From positions 1-11,180 of the forward strand of contig JAPTWQ010000115.1 of the NCBI GenBank assembly GCA_028064945.1: DNA of 11,180 bases. The letters are read 5' to 3'. Both the position numbers and the translations under genes were made by a program. Below are positions 1 to 7,058 of the stretch, piece after piece. The notes below the pieces were generated by a model, which worked only from the letters and a program-made list of their open reading frames with translations, made no database searches and was not told the DNA's origin. Origin of the DNA: Nitrospiraceae bacterium. GTDB taxonomy: Bacteria; Nitrospirota_A; Leptospirillia; Leptospirillales; Leptospirillaceae. Positions within the stretch are counted from its first letter, which is position 1, and each line of letters opens with the position of its first letter.

Positions 1-138
1 CAGGTCTACCAGGTGGCCGGAAAGGTGGTGCGTCATGCGGGAGCGCTTCTTCTGAAGGTGGCGGACGATCTCCTGCCCTTCTTTCAAGCGCTTCGGGAAC
101 GAAGCTATCGGCTGATGTGCCAGCAACAAGTCACATGA
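1..138 (+). pseudogene. 3' end of an IS1380-family-like transposase (cut by window edge)
   Basis: Frame 1 is open from the first base to TGA at 136-138 and gives 45 residues beginning QVYQVAGKVVRHAG and ending LMCQQQVT. A tail with a short beta strand, a 'G+..RHA' motif and a leucine-rich helix is what I associate with the C-terminus of IS1380-family DDE transposases. The catalytic residues would lie upstream of the window, so activity cannot be judged. The gene points toward the sugar locus, and this element is the likely cause of the glycosyltransferase truncation downstream. Family assignment is from pattern memory on a short segment. It could be another IS4-superfamily group. Confidence 0.6.
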
Positions 139-339
139 CGGAAGTGGCGGCTCTGTTTTCGACGATAAAGCCCCGATCCCACGAAAGACAGGAGGCTTGC
201 GTGCAGAGAGCGCCTTAGAACCGTTCAAAGGCGGGAGGGGGGACGAATTTCACCCCCCATCCGGAGACAATCAGGGGGTCAGGAAGGAAATCCCGTTCGA
301 AAAATCTGGATTTCCTCTCTGCACCCTTCCTGTGAGGGT
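139..339. other. Non-coding stretch, probable right end of the upstream IS
   Basis: No convincing gene lies here. The DNA joins the transposase tail to the glycosyltransferase remnant, so it should contain the IS right end and the insertion junction. A strong inverted repeat is present: six G at 237-242 and six C at 253-258 with a 10-nt loop. It could be a transcription stop or part of the IS end, but no T-run follows. The exact IS end cannot be fixed because the left end of the element is outside the window. Confidence 0.45.
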
Positions 340-468
340 CGCACGCAAATTCAATTTCGGTTTTTGGGTTCAATGGGAATTATTGGCGAGTATATTGCTA
401 GAATCTACGATGAGGTTAAACAACGTCCCCAGTTTATTGTGGACAAGCGCATTAACTTTGAGGATTGA
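340..468 (+). pseudogene. 3' remnant of a GtrB/DPM1-like family 2 glycosyltransferase
   Basis: The frame ending in TGA at 466-468 encodes a tail containing LGSMGIIGEYIARIYDEVK, then QRPQFIVDKRINFED. The pattern 'GIIGEY(I/L)xRIY(D/E)EVKxRPxxIV' is the hallmark C-terminus of membrane-bound polyisoprenyl-phosphate glycosyltransferases (GT2, GtrB/ArnC/DPM1-like), just after their second membrane helix. The catalytic domain and membrane helices are missing, because the upstream DNA belongs to the IS1380-type element. The stop lies 2 nt before the epimerase start, so this was the preceding gene of the same operon. Its position is just cytoplasmic to the lost membrane helices. The family match is strong despite the short length; the exact 5' edge of the homology is uncertain by 10-20 bp. 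Confidence 0.75.
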
Positions 469-470
469 AG

Positions 471-1439
471 ATGAAATTTGTCGTTGTTGGAGGGGCTGGT
501 TTTATCGGTAGCTATGTTGTTGGTGGATTGCTAGGCTCCTGCAGGGCAAACCAGTTGATTGTGTATGATAATTTTACTTCTGGACAACATTGGCATTTAA
601 AAGATTATCTCGGTGACTCTCGCCTAGCTATCTTGGAACATGATATTTATGATGCAGAAATTTTTGATGCGATTTCTGGAGCAGACGTTACTATCCATTT
701 GGCGGCAAATCCCGATATTGCAAAAGCTTCTACTGAACCAGATATCGATTTTCGACAGGGAACGGCCCTGACGCAAATCGTCCTCGAAGCGATGCGAAGA
801 GGAAAATGCTCCAGACTCTTATATGCATCGGGGTCGGGAGTGTATGGAGACACAGGAACTCAATGGGTTCGCGAGGATTATGCCCCAATGGAGCCGATTT
901 CAACCTACGGGGCAAGTAAACTTGCTTGTGAAGCCCTTATTTCAAGCTACTGTCATATGTTCGGCTTCAAAGCGTCCTGCTTCCGCTTCGGTAACGTTGT
1001 TGGTGGACGACAAACACATGGCGTAGCATATGATTTTCTCGGAAAGTTAAGTACCAACAGTACTTTTCTCGAAATTCTGGGTGATGGATCACAAAGCAAA
1101 CCCTACGTGTATGTGGATGATGTCGTGACGGCAATTTTTCTGGCACTTGATCGCCAAGAAAAGTCCTTCGATGTATACAACGTTGCACCTAATGACTTTA
1201 TAACCGTTAAGGAAATCGCCGAGATTGTTCTCGAAAAACTGAATATTTCTCCGTCCGAATGCGAGTTGCGATTTGGCAGAGAGAATCGGGGATGGAAGGG
1301 TGACGTTCCTATCGTACGACTGATCACCGACAAGATCCGCTCCATGGGTTGGGATAATACTTATAGTTCAAGTGGAGCCATTCACCGTTCAGTAGAGGCC
1401 ATGATGTCCAATATAGAGTACCTGTATAAGCATGCTTGA
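471..1439 (+). CDS. NAD-dependent nucleotide-sugar epimerase/dehydratase (extended SDR)
   Basis: This encodes a 322-aa cytoplasmic enzyme of the extended SDR family (UDP-glucose 4-epimerase/GDP-mannose dehydratase type). The nucleotide-binding motif GGAGFIG lies at residues 7-13, a HLAAN segment at 77-81, the Ser region SGSGVYG at 120-126, and the catalytic Y146-x3-K150 in STYGASK. The VYVDDVV segment near 213-219 and YNVAPNDFITVKE near 236-248 are typical of the sugar-binding half. Length is normal. I chose ATG 471 because GAGG at 460-463 is well spaced; an in-frame TTG at 465 is the alternative. The gene starts 2 nt after the glycosyltransferase stop and overlaps the next SDR by 8 nt, so it was mid-operon. 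It is the only intact gene left of the IS block. Its substrate cannot be told from sequence; a nucleotide-linked hexose or heptose for surface glycan is inferred. It is AT-richer than the IS genes nearby. Confidence 0.9.
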   Translation: MKFVVVGGAGFIGSYVVGGLLGSCRANQLIVYDNFTSGQHWHLKDYLGDSRLAILEHDIYDAEIFDAISGADVTIHLAANPDIAKASTEPDIDFRQGTALTQIVLEAMRRGKCSRLLYASGSGVYGDTGTQWVREDYAPMEPISTYGASKLACEALISSYCHMFGFKASCFRFGNVVGGRQTHGVAYDFLGKLSTNSTFLEILGDGSQSKPYVYVDDVVTAIFLALDRQEKSFDVYNVAPNDFITVKEIAEIVLEKLNISPSECELRFGRENRGWKGDVPIVRLITDKIRSMGWDNTYSSSGAIHRSVEAMMSNIEYLYKHA

Positions 1440-1614
1440 CCTTCTCATTGTCACTGGTGCCAGCCGTGGTATCGGAGCGAGCATCGCCGCCGAATGTTCA
1501 AAGATAACAAGGAACCTCATCCTTATCGCTTCATCAGATGCAATCCAGAATATGCATGTCGAAAATCCTGATTGTCAGGTCAATTTACTTAACCCAGCTT
1601 TCGATTTACCTTAA
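1432..1614 (+). pseudogene. 5' fragment of a short-chain dehydrogenase/reductase (SDR A)
   Basis: The first 60 codons of a classical SDR are present. The Rossmann motif TGASRGIG lies at residues 8-15, followed by the first alpha helix, strand 2 (LILIASS) and a probable strand 3 (VNLLNPAF). The frame then stops at TAA 1612-1614, and IS1634-type DNA begins within about 40 bp. The Asn and Ser-Tyr-Lys catalytic elements are absent, so it cannot be an enzyme. The start ATG overlaps the epimerase stop by 8 nt, which indicates translational coupling. SDR sequence resumes at 5047 beyond two IS elements, but that piece seems to begin again at strand 3. The two may therefore not be halves of one gene. 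Confidence 0.75.
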
Positions 1615-3795
1615 AATAATCAAGACGTGGCAGTGCCTTACATGTTTCAATTGTCGTTTTTATGTACTGGAAGCCGAAGACGTTCCGGGAGCCTCCTTCT
1701 TTTCGGGGCGGAAGCGGGAGACGACCCGGCGAAGAAGGCCCTTGATGCCGAGCTTGTCGAGGATGCCCCGGTGTTCCGGTTCGGGGTCGAGGTCATCCGG
1801 ATGCGATAGTCGAAGCCGGTGTGGGGATCCCGGCCCGCGACGGTGGTTCGGCAAAGGGTGCCGAAGAGAGAGCGGATCGTTTTCCAGGAACGGGTCTCGC
1901 CTTTTGCACGGAGCCGGTGCTCGATGTTCGAGAGAAAGAAGTAGGCCAGGATCGAGACGAAAAGGTGGGCCATGCAGCGGTCGGCCTTCTGGTGGAAGAC
2001 GGGGCGGAGGCCGAGATCGCTCTTGAGATCCCGAAAGACGCCTTCCACCTCGGTCAGGGTCGTGTAGAGGGACCAGATGTCCCGGCTGGTCCTGTCGGCG
2101 TGGCTGGTCTCGATGACGTAGGTGCCGGTGAGGAGGTTCCCCTCCTCCCTTTTCGCGTTCAGGGTCCAGACGAGATCGACGATCCGGGGGGGCGTGGTCC
2201 CCTTCGCCTCCGTCTTTTTCCGGCCTTTCCCGGGCTTTTTTGCCTCCGGCTCTTGCGGCGGCGGATTTTCTTCGACGACGGGCGTGACGGTGTAGTATTT
2301 GGCGACGGAGGGGAAGCGGGCGAGGATCTTCCCGATCCGGCGGGAGACGACGTCGGGACGCACGCAAGAGCCTTTTCGGACGGAGCTTCTGAGCCCCTCG
2401 AGGGCGCTCGCGAAGCGGGTCTCCTTGAGGGCGTCCATGGCGTCCTCCTTGGCCTTTCTGGCCGCGGAGAGGACCAGGACGCGGGCGACCGGGTCGCCCG
2501 GCGGGGGAGCCGGTCCGGGCGCGGAAGCCTCGTCCGGGACGAGGAGCTTGTGGAGCCAGACGCCCTCATGGGACCGGTCGGGATGGGGGGCGAACCACTC
2601 GAAGGTCTCGCGGGCCTTTTCGAAGAGGGCCGCGTACTCCTTCTCCACGGGACGGCGTTCCACCACGCAGTAGTGATAGCCGCGCGCCTTCATGAGGGCG
2701 ATGTTCTCCCGGGTGGCGATGCCCCGGTCCATGACCAGGGTGGGCTTCGGGGCTCCGGGGAAGACGGAGAGGGTCTCGAGGCGGTCGAGGGCCACGGGCA
2801 GGGTCTCGGGTTCCGACTGGTTGCCGGGACCGATCCGGGACGCCACGGGGAAGCCCCGGGAGTCCACGACCAGAGAGAAGCTGATGAGGGGGCAGCCGGA
2901 GCGCTTCTCCTTGGAGTGGCCCCTCTGGGCCAGGTCGTTCCCTTTCGCCGCCCCTTCGAGATAGACGTTGGAGAGGTCGTAGAGGAAGACGAGGGAGTCG
3001 GCCGGAAACAGGGTCCGAGTGGTCGCGACCAGGGCCGCCTCGATCGTCTCCTTCTTTGCGAGGAGACGGTCGGAGATCCCGTAAAGGGCATCGGGACCGA
3101 CGTTGAGGCGGTCCGTGGCTTCCAGGAGCTCTCCCAGGGCCGTCTTCTCCTTCATCCAGAGGTAGGTGGCCCGCTCGCTTCCCGGAGCCACGAGGCGACC
3201 GACCACCAGGGCGCAGGCCAGGGCCTGCTCCTTGGGGGTGAAGCCGGCCCGGGCGAGAACGGAGGGGACGTCCAGCTGCTCCCAGGCGTCGAGGGACAGG
3301 ATCTCCGGGCCCATGGAGCGGATCTCCTCCGTCCGGAGGGAGTTGGGGTCGAGGGCGGCCCGGCCGGTGGGGCGGGGAACGGGGGGCTTGGGCTTCTTCC
3401 CGGGGGGCAGGTCCCCCCGCAGGGCCGCCTCGACGAGGGCCACGAGCTCCGGATCGGGATCGAGGGCCAGCCCGGGGATCCCCGTCTTCGGAGAGGGTCC
3501 CCCCTCGATCCTTTCCCGGAACAGGGCTTCGAGCTCCTTGATGCGGCGGGGCTCGAGATCGAGCCGGCCGAGCGAGAAGAGGATCTTTGTGCGGGGGCCC
3601 TTCTCGGTCTGGACGGTTTCGACGAGCTGGTGGCCGATGTAGTCCTTTCCGGTCTTCCTGTTGTTGGCTTTGCAGGTGCGGATGAACATTTTTCCTCCGT
3701 GAAGGCCGAAGAGGCCTGAAAACAAAGGCGCATGAAGGGAATGAGAGAGCTTGGCGTCCTGTCAGTGAGTGTAACCGAAGGAAACGACTATGTTA
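1615..3795 (-). mobile_element. IS1634-type insertion sequence (ends approximate)
   Basis: About 2.1 kb of G+C-rich DNA around a single transposase gene. The left limit lies between the SDR fragment and the transposase 3' end. The right limit is set by the neighbouring IS630 repeat at 3796. The only inverted match I find near both edges is GTCGTTT at 1653-1659 against AAACGAC at 3782-3788. If real, it would make the element 2136 bp and place the alternative transposase stop (1660-1662) inside it. No convincing target duplication is visible, so the ends may be altered or mis-assigned. Confidence 0.6.
1647..3689 (-). CDS. IS1634-family DDE transposase, frameshifted near its C-terminus
   Basis: This is a transposase of about 680 aa that would bind the element ends and catalyse strand transfer. 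With the start used here, the DDE residues fall at about D238 (LVFLYDLSNVYLEG), D321 (LVMDRGIAT) and E549 (LTEVEGVFRDLKS). The segment AQRGHSKEKRSGCPL after the first Asp is characteristic of the IS1634 group. I chose the ATG at 3687-3689 because GGAGGAAAA precedes it directly; an in-frame ATG at 3725 lacks this. Near 1797-1800 the frame appears to shift. The in-frame tail after RIRM is Ser/Thr-rich and unlike a protein end. The next frame reads DLDPEPEHRGILDKLG, runs on to VVSRFRPEKKEAP and stops at TAA 1660-1662. A 1-nt loss after the catalytic core is likely. Activity is uncertain because all three catalytic residues are upstream of the shift. Codon use is much more G+C-rich than in the flanking sugar genes. 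Confidence 0.85.
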   Translation of the reverse strand: MFIRTCKANNRKTGKDYIGHQLVETVQTEKGPRTKILFSLGRLDLEPRRIKELEALFRERIEGGPSPKTGIPGLALDPDPELVALVEAALRGDLPPGKKPKPPVPRPTGRAALDPNSLRTEEIRSMGPEILSLDAWEQLDVPSVLARAGFTPKEQALACALVVGRLVAPGSERATYLWMKEKTALGELLEATDRLNVGPDALYGISDRLLAKKETIEAALVATTRTLFPADSLVFLYDLSNVYLEGAAKGNDLAQRGHSKEKRSGCPLISFSLVVDSRGFPVASRIGPGNQSEPETLPVALDRLETLSVFPGAPKPTLVMDRGIATRENIALMKARGYHYCVVERRPVEKEYAALFEKARETFEWFAPHPDRSHEGVWLHKLLVPDEASAPGPAPPPGDPVARVLVLSAARKAKEDAMDALKETRFASALEGLRSSVRKGSCVRPDVVSRRIGKILARFPSVAKYYTVTPVVEENPPPQEPEAKKPGKGRKKTEAKGTTPPRIVDLVWTLNAKREEGNLLTGTYVIETSHADRTSRDIWSLYTTLTEVEGVFRDLKSDLGLRPVFHQKADRCMAHLFVSILAYFFLSNIEHRLRAKGETRSWKTIRSLFGTLCRTTVAGRDPHTGFDYRIRMTSTPNRNTGASSTSSASRAFFAGSSPASAPKRRRLPERLRLPVHKNDN

Positions 3796-3825
3796 ATTCT
3801 AATTCGCATTCAAGATAGCACTAAT
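3796..3825 (+). repeat. Left terminal inverted repeat of the IS630 element
   Basis: The 30-nt sequence starts ATTCTAATTCGCATTC and ends GCACTAAT. It matches the reverse complement of 4880-4909 at 24 of 30 positions. The transposase stop codon (3799-3801) lies inside it, a compact layout common in small IS. Confidence 0.85.
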
Positions 3826-4380
3826 CCAAGGCCAGTTTGTCAGACTTCGTATCGACGATCGGTTGGCGGCCATCTTGGTCAATCCGGTTTCAGCTTGCAG
3901 AATCGCGCTTTTGAGGGAATCGAAGACGCGATTCGCGAAATGGTCCCGGCGGAGGATGTTCCAGAGCAGTTCCACCGGGTTCAGTTCCGGAGAATACGGG
4001 GGCAAATAGATCAGATGCATCCTCTCCGGAATGTTCAACCCCTTGGCTTTGTGGGACGAGGCGCCGTCCGTGATCATAACCAGAAAATCGTCCGGATGGG
4101 CCTTCCGGACCTGGTCCAGAAAACGGTTCATGCTTTCCGTATTCATCTTTTCTGCCGTCATGAAGTCGAGCGCCCCATCCTGGGGGCTTACAGCGGCATA
4201 TTCATACACGTATTCCCGCACCAAGGCCAGCGGAACAACCGGACGGAGCGGAGCCGGCGCCCAACAGGACCGGGGATCGGTCATCCGTCCAAAACGAGCC
4301 TCGTCCTGAAAAAGAAGACGGACCGGACAGTCCTCCGGTCTTGTCAGGACGGTGGCCGCCAGAGTTTCAGGGAGTTTTTT
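3799..4380 (-). CDS. IS630 transposase, catalytic frame (orfB, made by -1 frameshift)
   Basis: This is the DDE half of the IS630 transposase, read in the -1 frame relative to orfA. After the A-run it continues KKLPETLAATVLTRPEDCPV. Catalytic motifs in order are LLFQDEARFG (first Asp), VMITDGASSHKAKG (second Asp) and YLPPYSPELNPVELLW (Glu), the last being the family signature. An internal ATG at 4282-4284 would lose the first Asp, so independent translation would give an inactive protein. A fusion with orfA by frameshifting at 4375-4382 is the reading I favour. The stop is TAG within the terminal repeat. All three catalytic residues appear intact, so the element may still be mobile. Confidence 0.8.
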   Translation of the reverse strand, partial: KKLPETLAATVLTRPEDCPVRLLFQDEARFGRMTDPRSCWAPAPLRPVVPLALVREYVYEYAAVSPQDGALDFMTAEKMNTESMNRFLDQVRKAHPDDFLVMITDGASSHKAKGLNIPERMHLIYLPPYSPELNPVELLWNILRRDHFANRVFDSLKSAILQAETGLTKMAANRSSIRSLTNWPWISAILNAN

Positions 4381-4853
4381 TTAAACTCCTCCTGGTCCTC
4401 CGGTCGACTCTTGGGATGCTTGGTGTCCGGACTGACCTTCCGCCATCCATGCCGGGAGAGAAGCCGGTATGTGGTCGAGAGAGGAATCTTCCGGCCCAGC
4501 GTCTCCTCGAGGGCGGCATGAAGGGGAGGAACCGTGAGCACCCCTCCCTCTTTGGCCTGTTGAAGCCAGGGAGCCAGAAAGGCCCGTTCTTCTTCCGGGC
4601 TCATGAGACAATGCCGACGTCCACCCCAGGTCGAGCGGGAGGGCCGATCTTGATCGCGAAAACTTTCTCGGTACCGGAAAAGAGTCCGGGTACTGATTCC
4701 CAAAAGAGAGGAAGCCTTCTCTGCTTCCATGTGGCCTTCCGCCATCAGGAGTACGGAGAGAGCCCGTTGCATCTCTTCCACGGTTTTCGCGCTGTTTCGG
4801 AGTTCGTTGGCCCGAACAATCTCTTCGTTGGAAAAGGTTGCTTTTCTCGCCAT
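4344..4853 (-). CDS. IS630 transposase, N-terminal frame (orfA, DNA-binding part)
   Basis: This 169-aa frame carries the helix-turn-helix half of an IS630 transposase. EAEKASSLLGISTRTLFRYRE (about residues 43-63) is a clear HTH. A second HTH-like segment follows, with IPLSTTYRLLSRHGWRKVSP near 122-141. The start ATG 4851-4853 has GGAGGT 5 nt upstream (4859-4864 on the - strand). The frame ends soon after an 8-A run, where the downstream frame carries on the expected protein. On its own it would be a DNA-binding fragment without catalytic residues and could act as an inhibitor, as for other frameshifting IS; that role is inference. Confidence 0.8.
   Translation of the reverse strand: MARKATFSNEEIVRANELRNSAKTVEEMQRALSVLLMAEGHMEAEKASSLLGISTRTLFRYRESFRDQDRPSRSTWGGRRHCLMSPEEERAFLAPWLQQAKEGGVLTVPPLHAALEETLGRKIPLSTTYRLLSRHGWRKVSPDTKHPKSRPEDQEEFKKNSLKLWRPPS
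4374..4393 (-). promoter_or_regulatory. Probable -1 ribosomal frameshift site of the IS630 transposase
   Basis: On the coding strand there are eight A in a row (4382 down to 4375) followed by C. In the orfA frame the codons are TTT AAA AAA AAC, containing the slippery heptamer A_AAA_AAC. A slip of -1 joins orfA exactly to the catalytic frame. A Shine-Dalgarno-like AGGAGGAG (4393-4386) lies just upstream, a known stimulator of bacterial -1 shifting, although closer than the usual ~10 nt. A plain 1-nt deletion in the run is the alternative. Confidence 0.6.
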
Positions 4854-4879
4854 GGCGCACCTCCATGACGAGAGTATAC

Positions 4880-4909
4880 GTTAGTGACATCTTGATTGCA
4901 ATTTAGAAT
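4880..4909 (-). repeat. Right terminal inverted repeat of the IS630 element
   Basis: Read on the - strand it starts ATTCTAAATTGCAATC and ends GTCACTAAC, pairing with 3796-3825 at 24 of 30 positions. It lies 27 bp upstream of the orfA start codon. Any transposase promoter should be in or next to this repeat. Confidence 0.85.
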
Positions 4910-5046
4910 AAGTACTGAAAAATATAATTATGTACTTTTTGGGGTTTTTCAGAAATTCCGCGAACCACTCTTCAGAAATGCCGGCAAGTTAGGAATTTCG
5001 ACGGATGGGATTTTTGGGCAAAATGATGAAAAAAATCGAAAGTTAG
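4910..5046. other. AT-rich junction DNA with short repeats, no gene
   Basis: This lies between the IS630 end and the SDR remnant. It contains AAGTAC/GTACTT (4910-4915 and 4932-4937), an 8-bp inverted repeat GAAATTCC/GGAATTTC (4952-4959 and 4992-4999), and a 13-nt direct repeat TTCAGAAATnCCG at 4948-4960 and 4971-4983 (12 of 13 identical). The SDR frame has stops at 4990 and 5044. It may be a scar of another element or of the original intergenic DNA. I cannot identify it. Confidence 0.4.
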
Positions 5047-5691
5047 GTTAAGCTGGATCTTTCCGACTTTGGGGCGGTCCAATACTCGCTTTGTGAATCA
5101 ATGCCCGGAACCGGGTCGGTCAGGAGCATTGGTATCGTTTTGTGCGGCGCCCAGTTGGGTGCATACGGGGGACTGTTTCAATCCGATCTGATCGAATGGC
5201 AAAAACTATACCAGTGAAATGTTCTAGGAAATCTCGCTGTGGTCAAGTCCTGCGCTCAATACATTGACAATGGGGCTAAATTGCGTGCTGTTTTTTTTGC
5301 GGGCGGGGGGGCGGCCTATGGATACCCGGAGTTTTCGGGATATGCCCTCTCGAAAGTGGCTGTAGTCCGCTCCGTTGAAAATCTGGCGATGGAATTGGTC
5401 TCCAAGGGTGTCGATGCATCTGTGATCGCATTGGCCCCAGGCGCAGTCGCCACGGATATGCTGTCCAAGGTGGTGGCTCACGGCGGTGTCATCAAAACGC
5501 GGACAGATATCAGCGAGCCCACTAATTTCGTTCGACGATTCCTCTCGGACGAATTCGATTCCAAGGCATTGAACGGCCGATTCCTTCATGTTCGTGACTC
5601 GATCGGCGAGATTGATTTTTCTGGGACCAATAGCAACCTTTTCACCCACATTCCCCAGTTCTCGATGGCGTCATTGCATGAATTTAAGTGA
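5047..5691 (+). pseudogene. 5'-truncated SDR with an internal stop (SDR B)
   Basis: From 5047 one frame reads as an SDR from strand 3 to the C-terminus: VKLDLSDFGAVQ, then IVLCGAQLGAYGG (the position of the usual NNAG loop), SDLIEWQKLYQ, a TGA at 5215-5217, then NVLGNLAVVKSCAQYI. Next come a Gly-rich FFAGGGAAYGYPEFSGYALSK with the catalytic Tyr codon at 5341 and Lys at 5353, and ALAPGAVATDM. The frame ends at TGA 5689-5691. The Rossmann TGxxxGxG part is missing and the TGA falls exactly where the family has one residue before Asn. The GTG at 5239 could restart a 150-aa product, but that lacks cofactor binding and should be inactive. This is a surface-polysaccharide operon SDR by context; its substrate is unknown. 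Confidence 0.8.
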
Positions 5692-5768
5692 CTGACTGTG
5701 AATGATTATTTTTACATCTCTCCTGAGTCAAAAGAAAATTATTGAATCACAATATCTTGGTGGCGTAG

Positions 5769-7058
5769 TCAAGTGGAGACTTCAGAGTTAAGCCCCTCTG
5801 GATATGGGCTTTCTGAATTTTCCGGATCAAACCCGTTGTAATAGAAAGCGAGCCTGACCTTGGTCACATTGAGGGCTCCCTTGGTGGTCCACTTGCTGAC
5901 GTTGATCCTCATGTTGACGGTTCGAAAAAGTCGTTCGATCCGGCTGGTCGTTTTGCCTTGGAGCTTGTTCGTGATTCCTGTGAAAAGGTCATTCTTTGCA
6001 TTTTCGAGGTAGGAGACGACATGTTTGTACTCCTTTGCCCGACAGTCAGCGATGAGAGCGTCGAGAGACTGTTTCTTGACCTCAACCAGAGCTTGGATTT
6101 CCTCGTCCGAGTCGATACCGGAGCGGATTCCCACGATCTCGTAGATCCGGCCCATGACGGACAGCCATTCGGGGCTTTTTCGTTTCACCTTCGCCTTGTG
6201 CTACCACAGGGCGAACTTCAGCTGGTGGGGGATATGCCAAAGACAGCGCTGATAGAGAACTTTGACCTTCTCCTTGAGGCCGTCCAGGATGGACGTGTCT
6301 CCGTCCGTCACCAGGAAAAAGCTCTTGAACTCTTTGTGCGTCTCGAGGCTCTGTTTGAAAAGGCGGGTCCAATTCCCCTTGTAGGAGCCGATGTCGATGC
6401 CGGCCACCCGAATGGTTCCGACTTTCATGTACTGCACCAGGACCTTCAGCTCCTTGTCCCGCTTCTTGATGCCTTTGATGCCGATTCCCGTTCCGTCCGC
6501 CTCTCCCCGGGCTTCCCCCTTCGGATCGAGCGAGAACGCGATCTCTTCCCCGGTTTTCTGAACCGCTCTCCAGATCGTCATCTTGTCGATCGCCGCCCCG
6601 AAGGTCTTCATGAACGTTTCCGCCACGCAAAAGGTCGTCAGGGCTCCCAGAAGCCCCAGCTTCCGTCGCACCTCCGGTGCGATCCGCTGGTAGGGTTCCA
6701 GTCCCAGAAGCGCCCGGCCAATCGAGGTCTATGTGCCGCAAGACGAGCACTGGACCTGCATCTGCCGAAGAGTGATCCACGCATAGGTCGTCAAAACCTC
6801 CATCGGCGTTCCCGCCCGGGTCTTCTAGGTGAAACGCTCGACATTCCCACATTTCGGGCACGCGAAGGGTTTCTGCTTCCGCGCCATCACAAGCTCGCCG
6901 TACCCGATCAGCGCTTTCTGGATGAAGTCCACCAGAATCTTCGGAAGAAGATACGTAAAGGCCTTCAGCAACGTCGTCAGAGTCACATCGGGCACCTTGA
7001 CCTTGAATTGACAGTCAAACGTGATCGTGAGATCTTTTTCTCGTGGGGTCAATCCCAT
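5769..7058 (-). pseudogene. DDE transposase interrupted by three in-frame TAG codons (family uncertain)
   Basis: One frame runs 429 codons from ATG 7056-7058 to TGA 5769-5771 and is broken only by TAG at 6825-6827, 6729-6731 and 6201-6203. The protein reads smoothly across each. A zinc-ribbon-like CPKCGN before the first TAG pairs with CSSCGT before the second. Then follow GEADGTGIGIKGIKK (probable first Asp), FFLVTDGDTSILDGL (second Asp), RCLWHIPHQLKFALW at the third TAG, and SRIERLFRTVNMR (probable catalytic Glu). This is a mutator/IS256-superfamily-like layout, perhaps ISH6 or an unclassified group, but I cannot name the family firmly. TGG or CAG codons mutated to TAG explain all three stops. 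Amber readthrough is possible but not supported, since other genes here end in TAG. It reads against the sugar genes. Confidence 0.75.

Larger units (their letters stand above)
3796..4909 (-). mobile_element. Complete IS630-family element, 1114 bp
   Basis: The ends are defined by 30-bp imperfect terminal inverted repeats at 3796-3825 and 4880-4909, which I align at 24 of 30 positions. Both start with ATTCTAA and share CAAGAT and CACTAA blocks. The element contains two - strand reading frames that together form one transposase. IS630 elements duplicate a target TA. Here TA precedes the left repeat (3794-3795) but AA follows the right one (4910-4911), so one copy has mutated or the true end is shifted by one base. 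It lies directly beside the IS1634-type element. Confidence 0.85.

Noticed and set aside
197..511. A 104-codon frame upstream of the epimerase
   Set aside because: It runs through the IS end, crosses the glycosyltransferase tail in another frame and overlaps the epimerase start. There is no family pattern.
1821..3719. A 632-codon open frame on the + strand
   Set aside because: It lies antisense to the IS1634 transposase, is Gly/Glu/Asp-rich without any motif, and arises from the high G+C content. The - strand has clear DDE motifs and a good ribosome site.
1653..3788. GTCGTTT/AAACGAC as firm terminal repeats of the IS1634 element
   Set aside because: Only 7 bp match and no target duplication flanks them, so they are mentioned as a possibility but not listed as a repeat.
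5769..7058. General reassignment of TAG to an amino acid in this organism
   Set aside because: The transaldolase ends at TAG after the usual family C-terminus (SAAGYTI), and the IS630 catalytic frame also ends at TAG. TAG therefore seems to work as a stop here.
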